Source of the DNA: Streptomonospora salina
GTDB lineage: Bacteria; Actinomycetota; Actinomycetes; Streptosporangiales; Streptosporangiaceae
DNA length: 64,000 nucleotides
Assembly (NCBI RefSeq): GCF_014204715.1
Contig: NZ_JACHLY010000002.1
Location: 124,001 to 188,000 of the forward strand
Reading direction: 5' to 3'
A program made the translations under genes and the position numbers. Shown here one piece after another: positions 34,296-43,850 of this stretch (positions are counted from its first letter, which is position 1; each line of letters opens with the position of its first letter). The notes under the pieces are model-generated. The model worked only from the letters and a program-made list of their open reading frames with translations, searched no databases and was not told the DNA's origin.

Positions 34296-35219
34296 ATGGG
34301 CTTGAGGATCGGACTGCTGGGGACGGGCTACTGGGCGCGCGAGACCCAGGGCGCGGCGCTGGCCGCCCACCCCGACGCCGAATTCGTCGGCGTATGGGGA
34401 CGCAACGCCGAGCGGACCCGGGCGCTGGCCGACCTCTACGGAGTGGCCGCCTATTCCGACTCCGACGCGCTGATCGCCGACGTCGACGCCGTGGCGATCG
34501 CGCTGCCGCCCGACGTGCAGGCCGAAGCCGCGCTGCGCGCCGCGCAGGCCGGGCGCCACCTGCTGCTGGACAAGCCGGTGGCCTTCACCACCGAGGCCTC
34601 CGGCGCCGTCGACGCCGAGGTCCGCCGGCGCGGCCTGGCCGGCACCGTCTTCTTCACCATGCGCTTCTCCCCGCGCATCCGGGAGTTCCTGCGCGAGACC
34701 GCTGCGGCCGGAGGCTGGGACGGCGCGCAGGCGGCCATGCTCGGTTCGGCGCTGGTCACCGACAGCCCGTTCGCCGAGTCGCCGTGGCGCCGCGAGCGGG
34801 GCGGGCTGTGGGACATCGGACCGCACGCCCTGTCGGTGCTGCTTCCGGTGCTGGGTCCGGTCGGCGAGGTCACCGCGATGGCGGGACCGCACACGACCAC
34901 CCACTTGCTGCTGGGCCACAGCACGGGGGCCGTCAGCTCGCTGTCGCTGAGCCTGGAGCACCCGCCCGCGGGATCGCGCCGCGAGTTCCTCTTCCACGGC
35001 GAGAACGGGGTGGTCCGGCTGCCCGAGGGCGACCAGGACGCCGTGACCGCGTTCTCGGCGGCGATCGACGGGCTGCTGGCCCGGGCCGGGAAGGGCGGCG
35101 ACACCGCCGACGACGAGTGCGGCACCGGATTCGGGCACGAGGTCGTCGCGGTGCTGGAGGCCGCGGACCTCGCACTCCGGCGCCGCGCGACAGTGCCCGT
35201 GGACACCGCCGGCGGCTGA
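34296..35219 (+). CDS. Gfo/Idh/MocA-family oxidoreductase
   Basis: 307 residues; ATG at 34296 preceded by GGAGAGGAG. The N-terminal Rossmann motif GLLGTGYWARETQGAAL is followed by HLLLDKPVAF, with the family's catalytic Lys in DKP. The C-terminal half resembles sugar-dehydrogenase-type members. It probably acts on a product of the imported polyol. The same-strand position after the transporter genes suggests a shared regulon, though a hairpin lies between. Confidence 0.88.
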   Translation: MGLRIGLLGTGYWARETQGAALAAHPDAEFVGVWGRNAERTRALADLYGVAAYSDSDALIADVDAVAIALPPDVQAEAALRAAQAGRHLLLDKPVAFTTEASGAVDAEVRRRGLAGTVFFTMRFSPRIREFLRETAAAGGWDGAQAAMLGSALVTDSPFAESPWRRERGGLWDIGPHALSVLLPVLGPVGEVTAMAGPHTTTHLLLGHSTGAVSSLSLSLEHPPAGSRREFLFHGENGVVRLPEGDQDAVTAFSAAIDGLLARAGKGGDTADDECGTGFGHEVVAVLEAADLALRRRATVPVDTAGG

Positions 35220-35231
35220 GGCGCCGCCGGC
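35208..35231. terminator. Hairpin at convergent gene ends
   Basis: Arms GCCGGCGGC (35208-35216) and GCCGCCGGC (35223-35231), loop TGAGGC containing the oxidoreductase stop codon. It lies between convergent stops of that gene and the LysR gene and could serve both. Confidence 0.5.
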
Positions 35232-35233
35232 CG

Positions 35234-36139
35234 TCACCGCTGACCGGGGCGCCGGGCGGAGCGGCGCAGCATGTCGACCATCGCCGGAACCGGGGCGGGG
35301 GGCCGGCGCCGGTGCACGACCGAGATCTCGCGCGCCGGCGCCGCTCCGCCGGGCGGCTCGGCCACCCAGCCGTCGGCGGGCGCGGCGTCCAGGATCATCC
35401 GCGGAACGAGTCCGATGCCCACGCCGGCGCGGATCAGCGCCAGCATCACCTCGTAGTCGCGGGTCTCGTAGGCGACCGGAAGCCGCACCCCCTCGGCGGC
35501 CGCGGCCGAATCCAGCGCGATGCGGTTGGAGATGCCCGCGGCGCCGCAGATCCACTCCTGATCGGCGAGGTCGGCCAGGCGGGGCGCGGTGCCGGCGGCC
35601 GGGTGGCCCTCGGGCAGCACCAGCAGCAGCGGATCGACCAGGATGCGCTCGCGGTGCAGACCGGTGGCGGCCGGCACCTGCACACCCGGGTAGCGGTGCG
35701 TGATGAGCAGGTCCAGCTCTCCGGCGGTGACCTGCCCGTAGCCGTCGGGCGGCTCGACGTCCGACAGCGACAGCCGCACTTGCGGGTAGGCCTGTCCGAA
35801 CGCGGCCAGCGCACCGGGGACGAGGAGCTTGCCGGCGCTGGCGAAGGCGCCCAGCGACAGCCGCACCGGCGCCTCGCCCGCGGCGGCGCGCACCGCCGAC
35901 TCCGCGTCGTGCAACTCGCCCACGACCCGTTCGCCGTAGGCCAGCAGCACCCGGCCCGCCCGCGTCAGCCGCACCCCGGTGCGCGAGCGCTCCACCAGGG
36001 CACAGCCCAGTTCCCGCTCCAGCTTGGTCAGCTGCTGCGACAGCGCGGGGGCGGTGAAGGCCATGTTCTCGGCGGCCGCGGCGATCGACCCGGCGTGGGC
36101 GACCTCCACCAGCACGCGCACCCGGTCGGCATCGAGCAT
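35234..36139 (-). CDS. LysR-family transcriptional regulator
   Basis: 301 residues; ATG 36139 opens the HTH directly (DADRVRVLVEVAHAGSIAAAAENMAFTAPALSQQLTKLERELGCALVER). The effector domain ends EISVVHRRRPPAP. Divergent from the PLP dehydratase, with inverted repeats between; by family rule it likely controls that gene with an amino-acid effector. Confidence 0.9.
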   Translation of the reverse strand: MLDADRVRVLVEVAHAGSIAAAAENMAFTAPALSQQLTKLERELGCALVERSRTGVRLTRAGRVLLAYGERVVGELHDAESAVRAAAGEAPVRLSLGAFASAGKLLVPGALAAFGQAYPQVRLSLSDVEPPDGYGQVTAGELDLLITHRYPGVQVPAATGLHRERILVDPLLLVLPEGHPAAGTAPRLADLADQEWICGAAGISNRIALDSAAAAEGVRLPVAYETRDYEVMLALIRAGVGIGLVPRMILDAAPADGWVAEPPGGAAPAREISVVHRRRPPAPVPAMVDMLRRSARRPGQR

Positions 36140-36169
36140 CCGGCCTCCCGCATCCGCAGAACCAAAGCT

Positions 36170-36190
36170 TTGCTTAATCATCTTAAGCAA
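36170..36190. promoter_or_regulatory. LysR-type operator in the dehydratase promoter
   Basis: A perfect inverted repeat TTGCTTAA / TTAAGCAA with a 5-base centre. A further half-site TTAAGCA lies at 36204-36210, nearer the dehydratase start. This two-site layout (recognition site plus activation half-site) is usual for LysR regulators. The spot is markedly A/T-rich. Confidence 0.7.
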
Positions 36191-36232
36191 CCGCAACTTT
36201 AACTTAAGCATCGCAGGGGGCACTGTGGAGGC

Positions 36233-37162
36233 ATGACACCCGCGCCCACAGCCACGACCTCCCTGCCCACGCCCGCCGACGTGGCGGCCGCCGCCGAGCG
36301 CATCGCCCCTTACACCCGGCGCACCCCGGTACTGACCGTGCGCGTGGACGGGCACCCGCTGACCCTGAAGCTGGAGCACCTGCAGACCACGGGCGCCTTC
36401 AAACTGCGCGGCGCACTGAACGCGATGGCCGCAGCGGGCGCGCCGCCGCAAGTGGTGACCGCATCGGGCGGCAACCACGGCCTGGGGGTGGCCGCGGCGG
36501 CGCGGATGCTGGGCACCGAAGCGCTGGTCTACGTTCCCGAGACGGTGCCCGAGGTCAAGGCGCGCCGGCTGGAGCAGTCGGGGGCCGGGCTGATCCGCAC
36601 CGGCGCGCACTACGCCGAAGCGGCCGCTGCCGCCCGCACGCGCGCCGACGGCGAAGGACTGCGCTACCTGCACGCCTACGACGACCGCGACGTGGTGGCC
36701 GGCCAGGGCACCGTCGGCCGCGAAATCGCCGAGGACGCCCCCGACTGCGACAGCGTCGCCGTGGCCGTGGGCGGCGGCGGCCTGGCGGCCGGGGTGCGGC
36801 TGGGCGCGGGCGCACGCCGGGTCGTGGGCGTGGAACCCGAGGGCTGCCAGAGCCTGCACGCCGCCCTGGCCGCGGGCGGTCCGGTGGACGCGCCGGTGGA
36901 CTCGGTGGCGTCCTCGGCGCTGGGTGCGGCGCGCGTGGGCGAGGTGCCCTTCGGAGTGCTGCGCGAGCGCCCCGTCGAGACCGCGCTGGTCACCGACGCG
37001 GAGATCACCGCGGCCCGCGACCGGTTGTGGGAGGAGTTCCGCATCGCGGCCGAGCCCGCGGCCGCCGTCCCGTTCGCGGCCTGGCTGGCCGGCCGGGTCC
37101 CCGGCGCACACCCCTGCCTGGTCGTCTGCGGAGCCAACGCCTCCTGGACCCCCGACGGCTAG
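36233..37162 (+). CDS. PLP-dependent serine/threonine dehydratase family enzyme
   Basis: 309 residues of the fold II PLP family. PLP lysine is in TTGAFKLRGALNA, the substrate loop is ASGGNHGLG, and the phosphate-binding glycine loop is VGGGGLAAGV. Without an ACT domain it resembles catabolic TdcB/SdaA-like or hydroxyaspartate lyase enzymes. It would deaminate Thr, Ser or a relative to a 2-oxoacid. Expression is probably governed by the divergent LysR protein. Confidence 0.88.
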   Translation: MTPAPTATTSLPTPADVAAAAERIAPYTRRTPVLTVRVDGHPLTLKLEHLQTTGAFKLRGALNAMAAAGAPPQVVTASGGNHGLGVAAAARMLGTEALVYVPETVPEVKARRLEQSGAGLIRTGAHYAEAAAAARTRADGEGLRYLHAYDDRDVVAGQGTVGREIAEDAPDCDSVAVAVGGGGLAAGVRLGAGARRVVGVEPEGCQSLHAALAAGGPVDAPVDSVASSALGAARVGEVPFGVLRERPVETALVTDAEITAARDRLWEEFRIAAEPAAAVPFAAWLAGRVPGAHPCLVVCGANASWTPDG

Positions 37163-37270
37163 GCCCTCCATCCCGCCTTTCCGGTCACAGCGTGGGCCCG
37201 GCCACACGGCCGGCGGGACCGGGCGCTAGATTGGCCGCCGTCATGACGTCGGCGCGCAGGTGGGGGGATC

Positions 37271-37936
37271 ATGCTCTACGACGCAGTGCGCACGCTCGGC
37301 AGGCACCTGGGGCGGGCCCTGTACCGGCCCCGCGTCGAAGGGCTGGAGCACATCCCCGCGTCGGGTCCGGTCGTCCTCGCCGCCAACCACCTGTCCTTCT
37401 GCGACAGCGTGGTGATCCCGCTGGTGGTACCGCGCCGCATCCGGTTCCTGGCCAAGGCCGAGTACTTCACCGGATCGGGCCCCAAGGGCCGGATCTCGCG
37501 TGCGACCTTCACCGCGCTCGGCGCGGTCCCGGTGGAGCGCGGCAGCGGCGGCGGCGCGCTGGAGGCGCTCGACGTCGGGCTGCGCCGGCTCAAGGACGGC
37601 GGCGTGTTCTCCCTCTACCCCGAGGGCACCCGGTCACCGGACGGGCGGCTCTACCGCGGACGCACCGGCGTGGCCCACCTCGCCCTGACCTCGGGCGCGC
37701 CCGTGGTTCCGGTAGGGCTCTGCGGTACCGAGCGCATCCAGCCCATCGGCACCCGCGTGCCGCGCATCGCCCCCGTCACGGTGCGTTTCGGCGCTCCGCT
37801 GGACTTCTCCTCGGGCTACGGCCACCTCAAGACCGGCCGCGCCCGCCGGATGGTCACCGACGAGGTCATGGCCGCCATCCAGCGCCTGACGGGCCAGGAG
37901 CAGGCCGGGGTCTACAACGACCGCAACGGCGAGTGA
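37271..37936 (+). CDS. plsC: 1-acylglycerol-3-phosphate O-acyltransferase-like protein
   Basis: 221 residues. The acyltransferase motifs NHLSFCD (HxxxxD) and YPEGTRS are present, with GRTGVAHLAL between them. It acylates lysophosphatidic acid or a related lipid at the inner membrane face. GGGGGGAT precedes the ATG at 37271. Length fits single-domain actinobacterial PlsC paralogues. Confidence 0.88.
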   Translation: MLYDAVRTLGRHLGRALYRPRVEGLEHIPASGPVVLAANHLSFCDSVVIPLVVPRRIRFLAKAEYFTGSGPKGRISRATFTALGAVPVERGSGGGALEALDVGLRRLKDGGVFSLYPEGTRSPDGRLYRGRTGVAHLALTSGAPVVPVGLCGTERIQPIGTRVPRIAPVTVRFGAPLDFSSGYGHLKTGRARRMVTDEVMAAIQRLTGQEQAGVYNDRNGE

Positions 37937-38158
37937 TCCGCGGGTCCCGGTCCGGCCGGGCCGGACCGGGTGCCGACACCGCCGCGGCCGCGGTCGGAGG
38001 CCGGCCACGGGCCGCCGCCGGGCCGATCGGTCACGGCCCGCGTTGCGCCGCCGGAACAGTACGACCCCCGCCAGGCCGCCCCGGCCCGGCACCCGCCCGG
38101 TACGGCGCGCCCCGACGCTCGGCCCTCGGAGCGGCCGGGCCGAGCGGGTACCGGCGGC

Positions 38159-39664
38159 TCAGGCGCGCGGCAGGCGCTCGGCCAGCCACGCCTCGACGTC
38201 GTCGGCGGTGCGCGGCAGGCCCGCCGACAGCACACGGTTGCCCTCGGAGGTGACGAGGACGTCGTCCTCGATGCGCACCCCGATGCCGCGCAGCTCCTCG
38301 GGGACGGTGAGGTCGTCGGGCTGGAAGTACAGGCCGGGCTCGACGGTCAGCACCATGCCCGGCTGCAGGTCGCCGTAGAGGTGGGCCTCGGTGCGCGCTT
38401 TGGCGCAGTCGTGGACGTCCAGGCCCAGCATGTGCCCGGTGCCGTGCAGCGTGTAGCGGCGCTGCAGGCCGAGCTCGACGACCCGGTCGGCCGGCCCCTC
38501 CAGCAGGCCCCACTCCACCAGCCCTTCGGCCAGCGCCCGCTGGGCGACCCGGTGGTACTCGGTGAAGGGCCGCCCCGGTGCGACCGCGGCGATCGCGGCC
38601 TCCTGGGCGGCGTAGACCAGCTCGTAGACGCGGCGCTGGAGCGGGGTGAATCGGCCCGAGACCGGCAGGGTGCGGGTGACGTCGGCGGTGTAGAGGGTCG
38701 TGGTCTCGACGCCGGCGTCCAGCAGCAGCAGCTCGCCCTCGCGCACCGGGCCGTCGTTGCTCATCCAGTGCAGGGTGGTGGCGTTGGGCCCGGACGCGGC
38801 GATGGTGCCGTATCCGACGTCGTTGCCCTCGACGCGGGCGCGCAGGAAGAACGTGCCCTCGATGTAGCGCTCGGAGGTGGCCCGGGCCCGGGGCAGCGCT
38901 TCGGCGACGTCGCCGAAGCCCAGCACCGTGGCGTCGACGGCGCGCTGCAGCTGGGCGACCTCCCATTCGTCCTTGACCAGCCGCTGATCGTGCAGGGCCA
39001 CGGCCAGCTCCTCGTCGCGCTCGGCGGCGGTCCCGGCGCTCTCCCCCGCCTGGCTGCGCACTCCGGCGACCGCTTCGTCCAGGCCGGCGTCGTGGCCGCG
39101 CAGGATGCGCACCGGAGCCGCCGGCACCGCGCCGAGGATCCGGGGCAGCCGGCGCACGTCGTGGGCCGGCAGGCCCAGCCGTCGAGCGGACTCCGCGAGG
39201 CTGTGGCGCCGCCCGCTCCACAGCTCGCCGTGGGAGTCCAGCCAGAACTCGCCGTCGTCGCGGTTGGAGCGGGGGCGCAGGTAGACGGCGGCGTCGTGGC
39301 CGCCGCCGGCGCGCGGTTCCAGCACCAGGCACCCGTCGTCGGAGCGGTCGCCGCTGAGGTAGACGTAGTCGCAGGTGGGTCGGAACGGGTACTCGGTGTC
39401 GTTGGAGCGGGTCGTGAGGCCGCCGGCCGGCACGACCAGGCGCTCGCCCGGGAAGCGCGCGCTCAGCGCCTCGCGGCGCTTGGCGGTGTAGGCGGCCTGC
39501 TCGACGGGCTCGGGGTCGCGGTCCTCCGTGTCGGCCCAGCCGGTGCGCATCCAGGCGGCCAGCTCGTCGGAGACGGTCTGGGCCTGGCCGTTCTTGCGGG
39601 CGGTGAACACCGGCGCATCGGCGGCGCCGTCCTGCTCGGGTGTGCTGCTGTGGTGCTCACTCAC
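38159..39664 (-). CDS. pepP: Xaa-Pro aminopeptidase (aminopeptidase P)
   Basis: 501 residues from GTG 39664 with GGGAGGAACC ahead. An N-terminal AMP_N domain (FPGERLVVPAGGLTTRSND, FRPTCDYVYLSG) is followed by a pita-bread metallopeptidase. Metal ligands can be seen in LLLDAGVETTTLYTADVTRT (Asp, Asp), HGTGHMLGLDVHD (His), LTVEPGLY (Glu) and GIRIED-like GVRIEDD (Glu). It removes the N-terminal residue before proline. Confidence 0.92.
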   Translation of the reverse strand: MSEHHSSTPEQDGAADAPVFTARKNGQAQTVSDELAAWMRTGWADTEDRDPEPVEQAAYTAKRREALSARFPGERLVVPAGGLTTRSNDTEYPFRPTCDYVYLSGDRSDDGCLVLEPRAGGGHDAAVYLRPRSNRDDGEFWLDSHGELWSGRRHSLAESARRLGLPAHDVRRLPRILGAVPAAPVRILRGHDAGLDEAVAGVRSQAGESAGTAAERDEELAVALHDQRLVKDEWEVAQLQRAVDATVLGFGDVAEALPRARATSERYIEGTFFLRARVEGNDVGYGTIAASGPNATTLHWMSNDGPVREGELLLLDAGVETTTLYTADVTRTLPVSGRFTPLQRRVYELVYAAQEAAIAAVAPGRPFTEYHRVAQRALAEGLVEWGLLEGPADRVVELGLQRRYTLHGTGHMLGLDVHDCAKARTEAHLYGDLQPGMVLTVEPGLYFQPDDLTVPEELRGIGVRIEDDVLVTSEGNRVLSAGLPRTADDVEAWLAERLPRA

Positions 39665-40010
39665 GGTGGTTCCTCCCGGACGCGGCTCGACGCTGGTGAG
39701 CCGCTTGTGGCGGCCCGATCCCATCCTACGGGCGCGCGGCGTCGCCCACAGGCGCGCCTGCGCCCGGCCTGCGCGCCGCGGACGGGACCGCGCGGGGCGC
39801 CGGTCACGAACGGGCCCGCCGGTCAGCAGTCCGGGTCCGCGCCGCGGGGCCGCGGCCGGGTGGCGGGATCGCCCCGCGACGCGAGTCCGCCCCCTGTGTC
39901 GTGACGTGCGCTCCCCGGGCCGGCCTTGGAGTCCGACCACCGCCCCGCTGCCGCACCGCGGTCGGAGTAGCCTTGTCCGGTCGGCACCGACGTAGCAGCT
40001 GGAGGCAGAC
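39665..40010. other. Intergenic region, no gene seen
   Basis: About 346 bases between divergent genes. No convincing ORF. CTGGAGGCAG just before 40011 is the ribosome site of the hydrolase gene. No clear palindromic operator noticed. Confidence 0.6.
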
Positions 40011-40883
<873 letters not shown>

Positions 40884-40915
40884 GGCGCGTCGGCGCGGCG
40901 TAACCGCGCCTGCCG

Positions 40916-41932
40916 CTAGAGGTCCGCGGCGATGCCCGCGACGATCTCGGCGGCCGGGCGCTCCCGGGCCGAGCGGAAGCCGGTTCCGGCCCACAGGTGC
41001 AGCGTGTCGGCGTCGCCGGCGCGGGCGGCCGCCGCCCGGACCGGGGCGGTCATGTGGTGGACGTGCGGATAGGCGCCGGGCGCCGCCCCGCCGTGCTCGG
41101 CGACGAACCGGTTCGCCAGGGCGCGCGCCCGGCGCCCGCTGAAGGCGCGCGTGACCGCCGTACGGTCGAACCGCTGCCGCAGGAGGGCGTCCTTGTGGGT
41201 TCGTGCGGCACCGCTTTCGGGTGTGCACAGCAGCGCGGTGCCCAGCTGCACGGCCACCGCCCCGCCCGTCAGGGCGCGGCGCGCCTGGGCCGCGTCGCCG
41301 ATCCCGCCGGCGGCCACCACGGGCAGGCGGACCCGGGCACGCACGTCGGCCAGCAGGCGGGCCAGCGGGACGGTGCGCTCGCAGGCGTCTTCGAAGGAGG
41401 CCTGGTGGCCCCCCGCCTCGGCACCCTGGACGCACAGCGCGTCCGCGCCGGCCTCGGCTGCGGCCTCGGCCTCGGCGGAGGTGGTCACGGTGACCACGAC
41501 CTCGCTGCCCGCCCGCCGAAGCGACGCGATGTCGCCGGGGGCGGGGCAGCCGAAGGTGAAGCTCACCAGCGGAACGGGGTCGGCGCGCAGCGCGGCGAGC
41601 TTGGCCGGGTAGTCGTCGTCTCCCCACACGGCCGCTCCGGGCTCGGTGCCCAGGCGCGCGGCCTCGGGTCCGAGCCGCTCGCGGTAGGCGGCCAGCGCTT
41701 CGGGATCGGCCGTGTCGCGGTCGGGGACGAAGACGTTGACGCCGAATGGGCGGTCGGTGAGTGCACGCAGCCGGCCGATCCGCTCGCTCATCGCCGCCGC
41801 CGTGAGGTAGCCGGCCGCCAAGAAGCCGAGTCCTCCTGCGGAACCGACGGCCGCGGCGAGTTCGGGGGTGCTCGCTCCCCCGGCCATCGGCGCCGCGACC
41901 ACTCCGCTGTCGAGCTCCCGAAGTATCCCCAA
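40916..41932 (-). CDS. Nitronate monooxygenase / 2-nitropropane dioxygenase-like FMN enzyme
   Basis: About 338 residues if the TTG at 41932 (AAAGGA 7 bases upstream) is the start; there is no ATG or GTG nearer the conserved LRELDSGVVAAPMAGGAS. The TIM-barrel FMN features are AAPMAGG, QGAEAGGHQ and VVAAGGIGDAAQARRALTGGAVAVQLGT. It oxidises nitronates or acts as a related FMN enoyl reductase. The catalytic His is in GGHQAS. Confidence 0.85.
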   Translation of the reverse strand: MGILRELDSGVVAAPMAGGASTPELAAAVGSAGGLGFLAAGYLTAAAMSERIGRLRALTDRPFGVNVFVPDRDTADPEALAAYRERLGPEAARLGTEPGAAVWGDDDYPAKLAALRADPVPLVSFTFGCPAPGDIASLRRAGSEVVVTVTTSAEAEAAAEAGADALCVQGAEAGGHQASFEDACERTVPLARLLADVRARVRLPVVAAGGIGDAAQARRALTGGAVAVQLGTALLCTPESGAARTHKDALLRQRFDRTAVTRAFSGRRARALANRFVAEHGGAAPGAYPHVHHMTAPVRAAAARAGDADTLHLWAGTGFRSARERPAAEIVAGIAADL

Positions 41933-42246
41933 TCCGCATCCTTTCGACGAGTGCGCCGCAACGGATACCAGCTTCGCACGCCGCCGCGCACCGCCGGGCG
42001 GCCGGGCGCGGCCGCGGCCCCCGGGGCCGCGCCTTCCCTCCCGAGCACGCCCCGGCGCCGCTGAACGGGTGCGGGGCACGGCGGGCACACGTCCCCGGCG
42101 GCCCCTCGCCCCGGAAGCGGTGGGACCGCGGCGGGCGGCTCTATGGCCGGGATCACGTTCGGGAACGCGAATCACTTCGGTGAACAGTGATTACGATCGA
42201 CGCAGATAGCGGTCCGCGCCCCGATCCGCAGCGGAAGGTGATCCGG
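41933..42246. other. Intergenic region, no gene seen
   Basis: About 314 bases between divergent genes. An in-frame GTG at 42187 could extend the next small protein by 20 residues, but AAGGTGAT before 42247 favours the later start. Confidence 0.6.
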
Positions 42247-42501
42247 ATGGTCGACACCGGACTGATGGCGACCGGGCTCCTGGTCGTGCTCGGCGGGATC
42301 GCGCTGGTCCTGCTCGGCGGAGCCGTCTACATCGCCTACCAGGCGGTCGAAGACCGCTTGGACGAGCGGGCCGGGATCCCCGCGCCCCACGGGGCGCCGC
42401 GGCCCGCGGCCGCACCCGGCACCTGCGCGGACGGCGCGGACGGCGCGGGGTGCGACACCGACGCGTCCGCCGGACGGCGCCGCGAGCACGAGCCCGTGTG
42501 A
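42247..42501 (+). CDS. Small single-pass membrane protein
   Basis: 84 residues from ATG 42247. One strong transmembrane segment GLLVVLGGIALVLLGGAVYIAY sits at residues about 9-31, then a charged, Pro/Ala-rich tail with two cysteines. Not recognised. It converges with the dehydratase gene 18 bases away. Confidence 0.55.
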   Translation: MVDTGLMATGLLVVLGGIALVLLGGAVYIAYQAVEDRLDERAGIPAPHGAPRPAAAPGTCADGADGAGCDTDASAGRRREHEPV

Positions 42502-42519
42502 ACCGCCCGGCGCCGGGCC

Positions 42520-43467
42520 TCATCCGGCGGCGGTGACCGCCCGCGCCAGCAGGTCGGCGTCGACGTTGCCGCCCGAGACCACCGCGACCGTGCGCCCGCC
42601 GGGGCCGCGCCCGGCGAGGTGGGCCGCGGCGGCCACCGCACCGCTGGGCTCGGCGACCAGGTGGGCGCGGCGCGCCAGGGCACCCACGGCCGCGAAGATC
42701 TCCTCCTCGCCGACCGTCACGATGCCGTCGAGCCGCGCCTTCAGATGCGCGAACGTCAGCTGGGAGGGCCCCACCCGCACACCGTCGGCCATGGTGCGCC
42801 GGGTGAGCTCGTCGGGCCAGGGGGTGAGTCGGCCGCGTTGCAGGCTCTGCTTGGCGTCGGCGGCGAGTTCGGGTTCGACGCCGACCACACGGGCCCGCGG
42901 GCACCGGGCCCCGATCGCCGTGGCCACGCCCGCGGCCAGCCCTCCCCCGCCCACCGGGACCAGCACCGTCTCGACCCCGGGGAGGTCCGCGGCGATCTCG
43001 GTGCCCACGGTCGCCTGCCCGGCGATGACGTCGCGGTGATCGAAGGGCGGCACCAGGGTGAGCCCGTGCTTGCCGGCGAGCTCGCGGGCCGTCTCGGCGC
43101 GGCGATCGCCGGCGACGGTCACGGTCTCGGCGCCGAATCCGTGCATGGCGGCCACTTTGACGCGGGGAGCCCCTTCGGGAACCACCACCGTGCAGGCGAC
43201 GCCGTAGGAGCGGGCGGCATAGGCCAGAGCCTGGCCGTGGTTGCCCGAGGAATGCGTGATCACCCCGGCGCTGCGCAGCTGCGGGTCGAGGCGGGCGAGC
43301 GCGTTGCCCGCTCCGCGGATCTTGAAGGCGCCCACCGGCTGCAGGTTCTCCGGTTTGAGCCACAGCTCGCCCGGCGCCCATTCGCACGGGACCGACGCGG
43401 TGCGCAGGGCGAGTCCGGCCAGGCGCGCTTCGGCGGCGGCGGCGTCGGCATCGGTGATCAGCTCCAT
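42520..43467 (-). CDS. PLP-dependent threonine/serine dehydratase family enzyme
   Basis: 315 residues. PLP lysine in VGAFKIRGAGNAL, substrate loop SSGNHGQALAYAAR, glycine loop VGGGGLAAG, and late VAVVSGGNVDADLL. No ACT domain. A second fold II dehydratase about 6 kb from the LysR-linked one and clearly a different paralogue. It may be a serine racemase/dehydratase or threonine dehydratase. Monocistronic. Confidence 0.88.
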   Translation of the reverse strand: MELITDADAAAAEARLAGLALRTASVPCEWAPGELWLKPENLQPVGAFKIRGAGNALARLDPQLRSAGVITHSSGNHGQALAYAARSYGVACTVVVPEGAPRVKVAAMHGFGAETVTVAGDRRAETARELAGKHGLTLVPPFDHRDVIAGQATVGTEIAADLPGVETVLVPVGGGGLAAGVATAIGARCPRARVVGVEPELAADAKQSLQRGRLTPWPDELTRRTMADGVRVGPSQLTFAHLKARLDGIVTVGEEEIFAAVGALARRAHLVAEPSGAVAAAAHLAGRGPGGRTVAVVSGGNVDADLLARAVTAAG

Positions 43468-43637
43468 ACCGGGATTGTTCCTCCCGGCGGGCGCCGCGAC
43501 GCCTGCGCCCGAAGGGGCATCCGCACCCGTGTAGCCCGCCCGCGGGCCGAGGGGCCGGCTCCGGGCGGCCCGTCGGGGCGGGGCGGGCCGCACCCGCCGG
43601 ATCCCCGCCGGGCCGCACCGCCCGTCGGGGCGGGCTC

Positions 43638-43775
43638 CTACCCGGCCACGCTGAAGCAGCCCACCGCGTGGTCCCCGCCCGCGTCGACCAGGCCGTGCTC
43701 GGTTTCCCTGCCGTCCTCGGCGCAGCCGGGGCAGGTCCGCTCCCCGGCGCCCGCGGCCCCAGCGCTCCGAGCACG
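43638..43775 (-). pseudogene. Possible C-terminal remnant of an oligopeptide ABC ATPase
   Basis: A frame right after the bxl terminator reads ERTCPGCAEDGRETEHGLVD, then AGGDHAVGCFSVAG and a TAG stop. The Cys-rich tail with ...GxHxVxC resembles the C-terminus of OppD/DppD ATPases, but the match is short and nothing upstream belongs to such a gene. Confidence 0.3.
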
Positions 43776-43826
43776 AAAAAGGCCGGATCCGCAGCGGCGG
43801 TTGCGACCGCCGCTGCGGATCCGGCC
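43776..43826 (-). terminator. Intrinsic terminator of the bxl operon
   Basis: Perfect 21-base arms (43781-43801 and 43806-43826) around a TGCG loop, followed on the minus strand by five U residues (AAAAA at 43776-43780 on the plus strand). It starts 25 bases after the beta-xylosidase stop. The clearest rho-independent terminator in the window. Confidence 0.92.
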
Positions 43827-43850
43827 GGGGCCCGCCGGGTCTGCGCGGGC

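Larger units (their letters stand above)
43468..43850. other. Intergenic region holding a gene fragment and a terminator
   Basis: 383 bases between the dehydratase start and the beta-xylosidase stop. It contains the bxl operon terminator (43776-43826) and a short frame of possible transporter-ATPase origin (43638-43775). The rest is GC-rich without recognised signals. Confidence 0.6.

Noticed and set aside
42187-42246. Upstream GTG start for the small membrane protein
   Set aside because: No ribosome site in front of it, while ATG 42247 has AAGGTGAT at good spacing.
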